NCBI GenBank assembly: GCA_030052745.1
Contig: JANBVO010000001.1
Coordinates: 310,001-374,000 of the forward strand
Length of the DNA stretch: 64,000 bases
Direction: 5' to 3'
Source: Pleurostoma richardsiae
Lineage: Eukaryota; Ascomycota; Sordariomycetes; Calosphaeriales; Pleurostomataceae
Each line of letters begins with the position of its first letter. The first letter of the stretch is position 1. A program made the translations under genes and the position numbers. The notes beneath the pieces are model-generated. The model was not told where the DNA came from, did not search any database, and saw only the letters and a list, made by a program, of their open reading frames with translations. This document shows positions 1 to 9,856 of this stretch, in pieces.

Positions 1-1801
1 CGGGCCACTGGCATCTCCTTGGACGAGGACAAGCCACTCTCTGAGGTCAAGAAAGCAAGGGCTGCCAGAGACAACGGCGGCAGCTCCTCTGGCGCCAAGG
101 TCGGAGCAACAATCGAGCAGCCAAAGAAGCCGGAGTACGACTGGTTTCAGTTCTTCCTCTCCTGTGATGTCAGCGTTGGTCTCTGCGAGCGCTACGCGCA
201 GGCATTCGCAAGGGATAGTATGGACGAGAGTGTTCTACCAGATGTCGACGCCAGCATCCTCCGTACTCTTGGGCTTCGCGAAGGGGACATCATCAAGGTA
301 ATGCGGTTCCTGGACAACAAGTACGGTCGGACGAGGAAGAAGGGAGGAGAGGAGGACGGCGAGGCTTCCGGCGGTCTGTTCTCCGGGCCGGGGGGCACTC
401 TGCGCAATAACACGCGTCGGGGCCGGCCGGAGCCGGCCAGACAGACCAGCGATGTTGTGGATGCGAAGGCGCTGCAGTCGAAGGATGGAAACGCAACATC
501 TGCCACATCGTCACCCGCTGTACTTACTCCTGCCACGACTACCACCTCTGTGTCAACTGGTAAGCCGAGTGGGTTCGATGACGATGCTTGGGATGTCAAA
601 CCCGCGAAGGCACAGACACCGCCTCCTGCACCAAGGCCAGCTGAGACGCCAGCGGCTCCCATCCCCGCTGCGGCACCGGCTGCTGCTGAACCTCCTAGGC
701 CTGCCGTTCCGGCTCTCACACCCGGCATGCAGGAGCTGTCGCTGCTCACACAGCCGCTGGAGCCAGCGAAGACTGCCGCGCCAAACCCTCCACCTCAGCC
801 CGTCCTGACTATCGCCCAGCCACCTCCAGCTCCGCCTCAGGCACCGCAGCCAACTGGAGCGACTCCTGGATTCTTCTCTGCTCTTGGTCCGCAACAGACC
901 GGCCTTCCTAACGGCCAGATTCCAATGGCCACGGGACTCGCCCAGCCGCAGTCCTTCGCGAGGCAACGGCCGTTGCCCCCGCAGGCGACCGCAGGTCAGC
1001 CCGGCTTGATGCCGCCTCCACCGCCGTCACGACCGTTCTCGGCTCCTCAGTCTGCACAACCAAGCGCATTCGCCCCACCCCCTCTTCAGCCGCAGATGAC
1101 GGGCCAGGTTGCGCCGCCGGGGCAGAGCCTGAACGAGATCAACCAGGCGCGTCTGCAGCAGCAATATGCCCAGCAGATGCAGCAGATGCAGCAGGCGGCA
1201 CCGATGGGTGTGTTCCCACAGCCAACCGGGATGTACCCGATGCAGGCGGGCATGCAGACCCTGCCACCTCAGCCCACTGGATTCGTACCGAACCAGTTCG
1301 TGCAGCCGATGATGAACGGTCCGCAGCAGATGCAGGGACAGTTCTCGCCGGTCCAGGCACAGCCGACTGGGTTCCCGGGCCAGTTCAACCCCACCGGACA
1401 ACAGTTCGGCGGTGTTGCTCCCCAGCCGGGCGGCGTCAATTCTTACCTCCCTCCGGCGCTCGAGCCGCAGCGCACCGCGATGCCGCCTCCGATGCAGCCT
1501 CAGCCTACCGGGATGAACTTCACCCAGGGCTTCGGGAACGCGGGGATGGCGCCTCAGCCACAGCAGCAGCAGGCACCGCCGCCGATAGCGCCGCTGCAGC
1601 CTCAGAAGACGGGCCCGGCGCCTCCGGTACGGTTCGGAGTCCAGCCCGAGGCGAACAAGCTCATGCCGCAGGCTACGGGACGGCGGGCGAACCTCGCTCA
1701 TGCAAGTAAGTGCATTATCCAGTGTCATCAATTCTGGTAGAAGCTGCTCATTTACTAATATTAAACTCTCTACAGCACCCGACAACCCTTTCGGCTTTTA
1801 A
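1..1801 (+). CDS. SLA1: SLA1 actin-cytoskeleton/endocytosis adaptor, C-terminal part (5' partial)
   Basis: Partial gene whose frame is open from the first base of the window. Exons are 1..1705 and 1776..1801; the 70-nt intron has a GTAAGT donor and a TACTAAT branch site, and the last exon adds the tail TPDNPFGF. The visible 576 residues hold one SLA1 homology domain 2-like (SAM-like) segment at about residues 45-115 (YDWFQFFLSCDV to VMRFLDNKYG). A long Pro/Gln-rich tail follows with about a dozen QxTG repeats (QPTG, QQTG, QMTG, QKTG, QATG). In yeast Sla1 such LxxQxTG repeats are targets of the Ark1/Prk1 kinases, and the protein links cargo to the Pan1-End3 actin-nucleation machinery at the plasma membrane. 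The SH3 domains and SHD1 expected upstream lie outside the window. Assignment is confident from domain order and the repeat tail. Confidence 0.9.
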
Positions 1802-3543
1802 ATCCGTTCCTGCCCCAGGGCTCTTCGCTGTTTATAAATGTCTGTGGCCGCTGTGTTTACCATGTCTGAGTAGGTGATCCTCGGGGGTGAGATAGCATAT
1901 GGACAGCCCGTTTTAATGAAAGCCGATTGGACTACGAGAAAGAACAGAGGGAGGCAGAGAAATACAGGAAATGCAATCTTGTGATGATGCGACTGAGGAC
2001 CTTCCCACCCCTTGATAACCGCCTTCACTTCAAGAGTTCTTTGGACGGACAAGACGGCCAAGGCTCATTACTTTTCACCGGCGAGAGAGACAACGCCTCC
2101 TGTCCCCTGCATGTCCTCTAGCAGCATGTTTTTTAAGCATTTGTCCATAGAAGAGCAGACCAACCCAGCCGGTTGCGGAGTTATTCTTTTCGCCTACTAC
2201 TATGTTCTCTGTGAGAAGTCTTGCATGGCTGGCGTATGACATGGTTCCTTGTGTTATAGGCAATTTACTTCGGAGTGTTCGCGAACGAAGCAGAGCGCGT
2301 ATTTTCATGCGCAATTACGAGAGAAAACGGAGAGAGTCCCGCGTTTTGGAGAGTCCGATGGATGTGACATGAGTAGGTAGGCTGGCATCCACACCCTTAC
2401 TGTCTTGTTGCTCGTTTCGTTTCGCAAAACTGGGGAATAAATGTTCACGCCGGAGGGAGCCTTGGCCGCCTTGAACTCGCGTTTGGAGAAGTTCTGAGAG
2501 TAGTTTCGAGACTTAGCGAAACTAACTCCTATTCTTGTAGTAGGGCCTACAACCTACTATTTCTACCCGTCTAATCGAAACTCCCTCGGAGTCTGGATGC
2601 TAGATGGACTTTATTCAGACGATTTAGAAAAATGATTAGATGCCAAGGCACTGCTTCGAGGCCAGCGCGGATCTTCAGCAAGGCTGGCAAGACTTGCGCC
2701 GGGGTAGCATCCACAACCGGTATGAAACACAGCAAGCCTCAACCACGACTCTCAATGGGGCCATGATCACAACCGCTCGCAACGGGCATCGTCGCAACTC
2801 AGAAGCGGTAGTCCATCACGTCATAGCCAATGACACTGTCTGCAACTCTTGAAGTCCCCTACTGCCAAGGCTGCCGTCTCTTGCACAATCCTGGTTCTGC
2901 CCCCCTGGCAGTAGACTTCTGCCGGATTCTCCTCGATGATCATGCAGCAGCAGGTCCCCCCGTGGGCAGATCTCCCTGGGCAGCCGATCTCCCCGGCAGG
3001 CGCAATGCGGCAGAGCCAGCAAAGAAGACTGTCAGACTCCTCTGGAAACTGTCATGCCATCGGCCTGTTCAGCTTGGCGGTTCCGAGCAGGACACAGCCA
3101 CCCTCCCTGCGACTCGGGAGCTGCTCGTCTCGGGCTCGTCTGCAACTGCCAGCGGCGCATTTCCTGTTTTCAGTGGGGGGCCCAGGCGTTTGATTTCCTC
3201 TGATGCGATCATTGTATGTTTGGGACAGGTGCCGATCGCATGCGATCAGTTTGCTCTTGGTTGCTTGGCGGCTTGGAGATCAGTAGGACACAGTGAGCGT
3301 GCGCTGCCCAACCTCTCCTGAGAAGGTAGGTAGCGAGGGTACCATTCCCGAGTATAAAAGGTCCTGGCCCCGGGAGTAGTAGGTAGTCTCGGTGCCTCAG
3401 CAGCAACATCCCCGCCGTCTCAGTTATTGTCGTTCTCTCCGAAGAGTCTGTGACTCGTTTCCATTCCTTGTGTACTATTTCACAGCAACGTTCACTTCCT
3501 ATTTTCGCTTCTATATTCCACCAGTTGGACCTCGCCGACCACT
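1802..3543. other. Intergenic: SLA1 3' region and promoter of the small secreted protein gene
   Basis: About 1.7 kb without a convincing gene. The few open frames lack codon bias and recognisable motifs. The left part should hold the SLA1 3' UTR; the right end holds a TATA box at 3353 and the 5' leader of the next gene. Confidence 0.6.
3353..3358 (+). promoter_or_regulatory. TATA box of the small secreted protein gene
   Basis: TATAAA inside GAGTATAAAAGG, 191 nt upstream of the ATG at 3544. This is a good match to the TATA consensus and implies a leader of roughly 150 nt. A strong TATA box fits a regulated, highly expressed gene; that part is inference. Confidence 0.6.
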
Positions 3544-3996
3544 ATGTATTCCAAGACCATCCTCACCACCGCGCTGGCCGCCCTCCTCGCCACGACCGCT
3601 GTCGCCTCCCCGATCTCACCGCGTTCGGGGGTGGCCGCGAGCCCCAAGCAGGCCCGCCAGAACGGAGGGTGAGTACACGTCTCTGCATATCTAACACAGT
3701 ACTGTGCTGACAGCTCCATTAGTGCCCTCTCTGGCCTCCTAGACACTCTCGGCCTCGGAAACGCGGCCGGAGACGCCACGAGCGGCGCCGGCGGCCTAGT
3801 CGACACCTTGACCAGCCTCCTCGGCGGTGGCGGCGCGGCGGACGCCACGGCTGGGCAGAACAGCGCCGCCGCTGGAGACGACCCGCTCGCTGCGCTGACG
3901 GGGCTTTTGAACGGAGCGAGCGGCGGTGCGGGTGCGAACTCTACGGCCAGCGCTGGTGCTCTTCAGGGGCTCCTGAGCGGCGCGAAGAAGCACTGA
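3544..3996 (+). CDS. Small secreted Ala/Gly-rich protein, cysteine-free
   Basis: Exons 3544..3668 and 3714..3996, giving 135 aa. Residues 1-22 (MYSKTILTTALAALLATTAVAS) form a typical signal peptide with an AVAS-like cleavage region; a short basic segment (SPKQARQNGG) follows. The mature part is a low-complexity Gly/Ala/Ser/Leu sequence containing two related LLxxLxG blocks (SGLLDTLGLGNAAG and TGLLNGASGGAG) and ending in SGAKKH. It has no cysteines, so it is not a hydrophobin or a typical disulfide-rich effector. A second in-frame acceptor nine bases downstream (exon from 3723) would remove three residues. No family is recognised. The start is supported by the signal peptide and the upstream TATA box. 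A secreted or cell-wall role is inferred from the signal peptide only. Confidence 0.7.
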
Positions 3997-4484
3997 GGGC
4001 CGACTCTCCGCGCGATAATTCACATGACACAGAAGGGGAAGGGCTATTGAGGAGCCGTGGTATATAGGTCTCTGTCAGCTGAGATCTTGGGTATGGATGG
4101 GCGTTGGCGGTTATGCCTCCCGGAACAGCAGGCATCACGTCGGGCCGTGTGTGGCTTCGCTTCGTGCTTCGGGCGTAGACCTGGGTGACAGATCCGCGGT
4201 TGACAGATACCCGGTATGGCTGGAGTCTTTTCAAATGAAGTTGTAAGATGGTGTGTTGTCCAGCTTGAGACCAATCCAGCTATGATGACCTGGTAGTCCT
4301 ATATCTGGTGAAGAAATGGTCGATTCGAATGCCAGTGAAAACTAATGCTCTCCGCGTCTCCTAACGCCAATCCTAAATCTCATGCTAGCTTCTCGTATAC
4401 AGATGTTTCCACTCAAGGCTAGATCATGTGCGTGTCAGACGTACACGTCTGATCTCTGCGGGAGTCCATCCCTTATCTCCCTCT
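3997..4484. other. Convergent intergenic region
   Basis: 488 bp between two convergent genes; it should contain both 3' UTRs. I see no further feature. Confidence 0.6.
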
Positions 4485-5602
4485 CTACTGCATGTCGCCG
4501 AGGTCATCGTCGATCTCGATATCGATCTCGCTGATGCTCCGCCTCCGCAGACTCTGCGCGGCCTTCTCGAACTTCTCGAACTGCGTGCTTGTTCCCCTGC
4601 CAGCGCCCTCCACCTTCTCCTTGACGTCTTCCTTGGCCGGCTCGAAGCGCTTACGCACAGCCTTGATCATCTTGAAGTACCAGTGAAAGTTCAGGGAGTT
4701 CAGCACAATGTTGCTTGCGACGTAGGTTCCCGCCAGCCACACAGGGAGAGGCGGTGCTTCCTTGGAGAAGGCCATAATGTCCTCAGTGCCCGGTAGCGTC
4801 TCGTCAGCAACAGTGGACGACATGTATTCACTCGCTGGCGAGCTGTGGATTGCACGCCACATATCCACGTACACCCAACCCGACTGGTAGACGCCGTAGA
4901 CGAGACGGGCAGAGAAGAAAGTGAAGAGAAGACAGAGGCCGTTGTAGAGCTGAGCCTTCGAGCCGGTCATGCCCAACTTGTCGAAGAACCAGTGGATGTT
5001 GAGAAAGGGGGTAGAGAGCTCGTACAGGATGAAGACGCAGCCGTAGTAGTTGAGGAAGGGCCGCTGGACCAGCATTAGTAATAATTGTCTCGACTGCGCA
5101 GAGGGCTACAAGAAGGACTCACAAATCCGATCAAATAGACTACCAGAGCACTGACGGCGTGAGCGAGCAAGCCTACGCCGAAGACATCGATATACACCAG
5201 GGTTGTAATCAAGTCCCAGACGAAGTAGCCAGCGGCAAAGGCCTGTACGAGGCCTGCCGCGCCAGTGTAGCCCCATATGCGCTCCTGCCAGTCCATTTGC
5301 TTCCGCTCCTCATCCACGCACATGACCCAGAGGGACATGATGTTGATCAGGACACTCTGCACCAGGGAGACGACGTGGGCATCCCAGTTGGCCTTCTTTC
5401 CCCTCGACTTCGGGTAGTAAGCGGGGAAGTACTTCTTGGAGGCCCAAGGCGACACGACGAGCTGGATGAAGGTGTACAATAACGCGGCGGCGAGAACTTC
5501 GTGGACGTGCAGTGGGAGCGTCGGTAGCGAGTATTTCTCGGCCCAGGGCTCTACGGCCTTGCTGAGGGCCGGGATCGGCGGGATGAAGAAAGGATCCCGC
5601 AT
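4485..5602 (-). CDS. TLC-domain (TRAM/LAG1/CLN8-like) multi-pass membrane protein
   Basis: Two exons on the minus strand, 5123..5602 and 4485..5063, joined in phase 0 across a 59-nt intron with a TTACTAAT branch site; 352 aa. The protein has about six hydrophobic segments, with the family's characteristic order: a lumenal helix near LYTFIQLVVSPW, a segment near GYFVWDLITTLVY, then LLAHAVSALVVYLIGF and the conserved block NYYGCVFILYELSTPFLNIHW, then LCLLFTFFSARLVYGVY. The C-terminal cytosolic tail is charged (RRRSISEIDIEIDDDL). This resembles the TMEM56/TLCD4-type branch of TLC proteins rather than ceramide synthases, because no His-His Lag1 motif is visible. Members sit in ER or plasma membrane and are linked to lipid handling; the exact function of this one is unknown. 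It shares its upstream region with COG8. Confidence 0.85.
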
Positions 5603-6431
5603 CGTGACGAGGTTCTGTCTGTCGGCGCGAACACTCGGCGGCTACAGCTGGTAGAGCTGGACGACTATGAGAGCCTCTGCCGTGCAGGAGACAACTGAGA
5701 GGAGGTGCGGCGAGTGACTATCTCCTCTGTAAGACTTTGTGGGCGGCGACTGCCTTAAAATAGGGCAGCGTCTCGGCACGAGCGAGGCCCCTATGCGTCT
5801 GCAGGCACGAGGAGGGGCCGAGTGAGACCTGTGGATGGCGGATGACGGCACGGGACCGGTGAGAATCAAGAGGATGCAGTAAGACAGTTGGCGTGTGGCC
5901 AGGCAGAACCGCTATCTGGACTCTAGGCGGTCACAAACGAAGCTCCATTGCGGGCACTAGGGGTTGTTGTGCAGGGAGAGAAAGGCGTGTGCAAGCGTCA
6001 CTCGTGGGAAAGCGGCGTCAAGCTGTGCAGCACTTTTGTAACCGAAGATTCGCTGGACCCTTGAAAAATGTTGGGGTTGTTGGGGGAATGTAGCACTACC
6101 GCGGCCAGGTCGCACCGCTGTGAGGGGTAGCATGTATCAGTACCCCTCCTAACTACAGCCTGTGGCTTGGAGTGTGGCTCGTCGCATCCGACAAGCAACT
6201 TTCATGGCCAATGGAACCTCAAGTCGTGGCTCAGCAGCTTACCACAAGCACAAGTGAGAGACGATAACACACCCACGGTACAAGGAGCACAGAGCCCGCT
6301 TCTGCTCCTCGTCACATTCCTTTATCACTGAATCTAGGGCAGCAAAGCGAGGCTGATCTGTCCCGAGCGAGAGAGCTCGGAGGGGGGGAAGAGAAGAAGG
6401 AGTCCACCAACCTGGAGAGCACAGGTGAACG
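5603..6431. other. Divergent intergenic region (TLC gene / COG8)
   Basis: 829 bp serving as promoter region for both flanking genes. No convincing ORF, RNA gene or repeat is seen. Confidence 0.55.
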
Positions 6432-7751
6432 ATGGCAGACCTTCTTTATGACCGGCTGGCCTCTCGGTCAGGGGACTTGCCTCCAAAGCCGGACCCGAGC
6501 GCCCTCGAATACCTGACCAGCCTTGCCTCCAAACATCTCTCAGATTTGGACACCACAGAGCCTCAGTCCCTAGCTCAGTCCTCTCACTCCCTCTTCCTCT
6601 CACTACAGGCTCTCTCCAAGAAGTCGCATAAGCCCATCATAGAATCGGCAAACCTGCACTCCTCCTTGCATACAGATTTACCGGAATTAGCAGCGAGCAC
6701 CGCGGAGTTGCGCGCTGCTATCCCCAAACTCGACAGCGAGGTTGTCCGATTCTCCACGACTTACAGCAAGAGCAGCGAGAACGATGTTCTTGAAAGGAGA
6801 AAGAAGGCGCTCCTTCTTTCCAGAAACGTTGAGCGCCTTGTGGACGTGATGGAATTACCTACGCTTCTCTCGTCAGCAATTTCCACCGCACCGGTGAACT
6901 ATGCCGCTGCCCTGGACCTCAACGGACACATACGGAGACTCCATTCCCTCTACCCCAACTCACCCCTGGTGAACTCCATTGCGGCCGAGGCCGACGAGGC
7001 TATGCGGACAATGGCGACAAACCTGATCCTGTCCCTCAAAACGCCGGGGCTCAAGCTTGCGGCTTCGCTACGCACCATCAGCTGGCTACGGCGTGTCCTG
7101 CCGGATCTCGAAACCGCTGCGTCGCCCGGTCACGGCCACAGCTCCCAGGAGAGAGTCCTTGGAGCGCTGTTCCTAGTGTGTCGTCTTGCGACGCTCATGA
7201 ACATGCTGGAGGCCCTCGAGCCCCTGCGCGAGCTAGCGGACCAGGAGAAGGCGCGGCAGAAGTCCAGCGCGGGCGGCAACACCTGGTCAGGAGGACAGCA
7301 GACGGAGCGGTACCTCAAGCGGTACATCGAGATCTTCCGCGAGCAGAGCTTTGCCATTGTCTCGATGTTCAGGAGCATATTCCCTCCTGCCACGCAGGCA
7401 GAAGGTTCAGCAGCGGCCTACGACCCGCTCGAGCCTCTGCCATCGGCGCTGTCGACCTTCCCGCTCCACCTAGTCGAGATGCTATTAGAAACTCTGCGGC
7501 TATATCTCCCGACGGTGAAGGATCAGGCTTCGAGAGATAGTCTTCTAACGCAGGTATTATACTGTGCAGGGAGTCTCGGACGTCTCGGGGGAGACTTCGG
7601 TCTGTTTCTGGCAGGGCTGGACCTCGGTAGTGAGGCTGAGGAAGAATGGGCTGAAGTTGTGAAGCGGCATCGTCTCTTGGCCGGGCGTCTGGAGTCCATA
7701 GTGGGAGAACAGAAAGAAAAGTCTACGAGTAGGAGTCCTTCAGTAGCTTAA
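6432..7751 (+). CDS. COG8: Conserved oligomeric Golgi complex subunit 8
   Basis: Single-exon gene of 439 aa starting at ACGATGGC. The N-terminal part matches the Dor1/Cog8 family: LASRSGDLPP, then YLTSLASKHLSDLD, a helical SHSLFLSLQALSKKSH segment, and the block VERLVDVMELPTLL leading to ALDLNGHIRRLHSLYPNSPLV. Further helices (ISWLRRVLPDLE, FLVCRLATLMNMLEALEPL, TERYLKRYIEIFREQSFAIVSMF) match the middle of the family. Cog8 belongs to lobe B of the COG tethering complex, which captures retrograde vesicles at the Golgi. The protein is shorter than animal COG8 (about 600 aa), as is usual in filamentous fungi. No intron is needed to keep the frame. Confidence 0.9.
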   Translation: MADLLYDRLASRSGDLPPKPDPSALEYLTSLASKHLSDLDTTEPQSLAQSSHSLFLSLQALSKKSHKPIIESANLHSSLHTDLPELAASTAELRAAIPKLDSEVVRFSTTYSKSSENDVLERRKKALLLSRNVERLVDVMELPTLLSSAISTAPVNYAAALDLNGHIRRLHSLYPNSPLVNSIAAEADEAMRTMATNLILSLKTPGLKLAASLRTISWLRRVLPDLETAASPGHGHSSQERVLGALFLVCRLATLMNMLEALEPLRELADQEKARQKSSAGGNTWSGGQQTERYLKRYIEIFREQSFAIVSMFRSIFPPATQAEGSAAAYDPLEPLPSALSTFPLHLVEMLLETLRLYLPTVKDQASRDSLLTQVLYCAGSLGRLGGDFGLFLAGLDLGSEAEEEWAEVVKRHRLLAGRLESIVGEQKEKSTSRSPSVA

Positions 7752-8398
7752 CCCATCGTCAATGAGTGTATAGACGAGTAGATGAGAAACCATGTACAAG
7801 CGGCTGTACAAGAGGACTTCCTTCAATTCCGTCCAAAACTGACCACAGTGAAATGACAGCTTCTCACTATAATCGGTTCAACTGCGATTGGTGTAACTAA
7901 AGGAAGAGGAGTGCTTAGGGACTACACCTCCAAAGTCACGAAATATTCAAACATTAGCATCACACGAATTGCATCTCTCTCACAGCAAAATTAGTTGGAA
8001 GGACAGACTTCCTGATTGCTAACGCAGCTCCGGGAAATTCAAGTGTGTTTTGCTTACACGGTGTTGTTGTTGTATGTACTGTATCAGTCCGGCTTGCATC
8101 GGACAGAAACTCGAACCATGCGTCATACTTTAGCTTCTCGTGTTTCTTTCTGCCTTTCGCTCTTAGTAACTCCTACCACCGAGAAGTCCGCCATGATGAC
8201 AGCACAGCCCATAGTCTCGAAAGGCGAGACCAATTGAACCCAGAAGCAAGTACCTCGATTGAAGAAATGAGACAGAGCCCGGCCCATGGAGAACCTCCCT
8301 TCTGATACTTCTCAGCCGGCCTACGGTCCTCCCCCCCGTGCATGAGGGAGCGAAACGAACGGGGTCTGGCGGCCACCAACGGCGCAAACCTTCAAGCC
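7752..8398. other. Intergenic between COG8 and HEM25
   Basis: 647 bp: COG8 3' UTR and HEM25 promoter. No additional gene or repeat was seen. An ATG at 8342 in frame with the HEM25 start could extend that protein by 19 residues. Confidence 0.55.
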
Positions 8399-9548
8399 AT
8401 GACCGATGCTCCTCGCCAGGCCGTCTCCAAGTCGAGTAAGTCCCATCGCAGCTACCTGGCCGGAAGAGCCAATGAGGAGCACAGCGTTGCTAACGACGCC
8501 GCTCCGATTTCCAGCGTTCCACTTCGCCGCCGGCCTGGGCTCCGGCCTCTTCTCTGCCGTCCTCCTCCAACCCATCGACCTGCTCAAGACTCGCGTCCAG
8601 CAGTCCGGTCACCACTCCCTAGCGGCCGTCATCCGCGAGATCCGCGCCTCGGGCCGCGTTATACCGGCCTTATGGCGGGGCGCAACGCCCTCCGCCCTGC
8701 GGACGGGCTTCGGGTCCGCCATCTACTTCACGACCCTCAACGCCATCCGCAGCAGCGTCGAGCGCGTTCCCTTCCTTGCCGCCACGCCCACTGCCTCCTC
8801 CACACCCGCCGCCTCCAAATCTGATTCAAATGGCCAGTCGATACCTAGAGGAAGGAGCGCCTCCTCCTCCTCGCTCGTCAAGCTCTCCAACACGGGCAAC
8901 CTCCTCGCGGGTGCCGTGGCGCGCACCTTCGCGGGCTTCATCCTCATGCCCTTGACAGTGATCAAGGTGCGGTACGAGTCGAACCTCTACTCCTACCGGT
9001 CGATCGCTGGCGCCTCGCGCGACATCCTCCGGACCGAGGGCCCGCGCGGGTTCTTTTCCGGATTCGGCGCAACGGCCGCGCGCGACGCGCCCTACGCAGG
9101 ACTATACGTTCTGTTCTACGAGCAGTCCAAGAAGCGGCTCAGCGCACTCTACGGGGGCTCAGCGGCGGCGGAGGAGGAGGGAGAAGCCGCCGTGATCGCC
9201 CGGCGCATGGGCGTGTCGACGGCAGCGAGCATCAACTTCAGCTCGGCGATGCTGGCGGGCGCGGCGTGTTCGGTCATCTCGAACCCCTTCGACGCGGTCA
9301 AGACGCGGATCCAGCTGCAGCCGGGGGCGTACCGGAACATGTTCCACGCCGCGCGCAGGATGCTGGCCGAGGAAGGGCCGCGGTCGCTGCTGGACGGGCT
9401 GGCACTGCGGATGAGCCGCAAGGCACTCAGCTCGGCGCTCGCGTGGACGGTCTACGAGGAGCTGATCCGGCGGGCGGAGATCACTTGGGGGAGCGGAAAC
9501 GGCGGCAGCAGCAGCAGCGGGGCGAGGAAGAGTGAGAAAGTGCTGTAA
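8399..9548 (+). CDS. HEM25: Mitochondrial glycine carrier Hem25 (SLC25A38 family)
   Basis: Exons 8399..8435 and 8515..9548; the 79-nt intron has a GCTAAC branch site; 356 aa. Three mitochondrial-carrier repeats are visible, each with the PxDxxKxR-type signature: [12 protein letters not shown] (repeat 1), [12 protein letters not shown] (repeat 2, degenerate as in this family) and [12 protein letters not shown] (repeat 3). The start [11 protein letters not shown] directly after the intron is diagnostic of the SLC25A38/Hem25 group. Hem25 imports glycine across the inner membrane for 5-aminolevulinate, and hence heme, synthesis. A Ser/Pro-rich insert of about 40 residues separates repeats 1 and 2. 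The start at 8399 is preferred because family N-termini are short; the in-frame ATG at 8342 is the alternative. Confidence 0.9.
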
Positions 9549-9856
9549 CACTAATACCAGGATACGGGAGTTTAAAGAGGAAAAAAGAGGGTTGGCTTCA
9601 TCATCATTGAAGTTATCCTAAAGGCGGAGCTGGAGTTTAGATCTCGACTCATCACTTGACGTTGCATAGCATATATATCATGGGGCTCGGTTCTCGTTCC
9701 GCGTATGATCGTCCATCTCCCCACGAATTGACAGCCACCGAGCCCTCTTCTGGGAATAGAAAAGACAATTGCCACGCCATAAGAAGAAAGGAAGAAAGAC
9801 ATGAGTGGGCTTCATCGAGCCGAGGAGGATGGAACATCCGCAAAATGCGTGTCTGC
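9549..9856. other. Convergent intergenic region
   Basis: 308 bp holding the 3' UTRs of HEM25 and the coiled-coil gene; nothing else seen. Confidence 0.6.

Noticed and set aside
192-749. 185-codon minus-strand frame inside SLA1
   Set aside because: Antisense shadow of the GC-rich, Pro/Ala-rich SLA1 exon; no family features.
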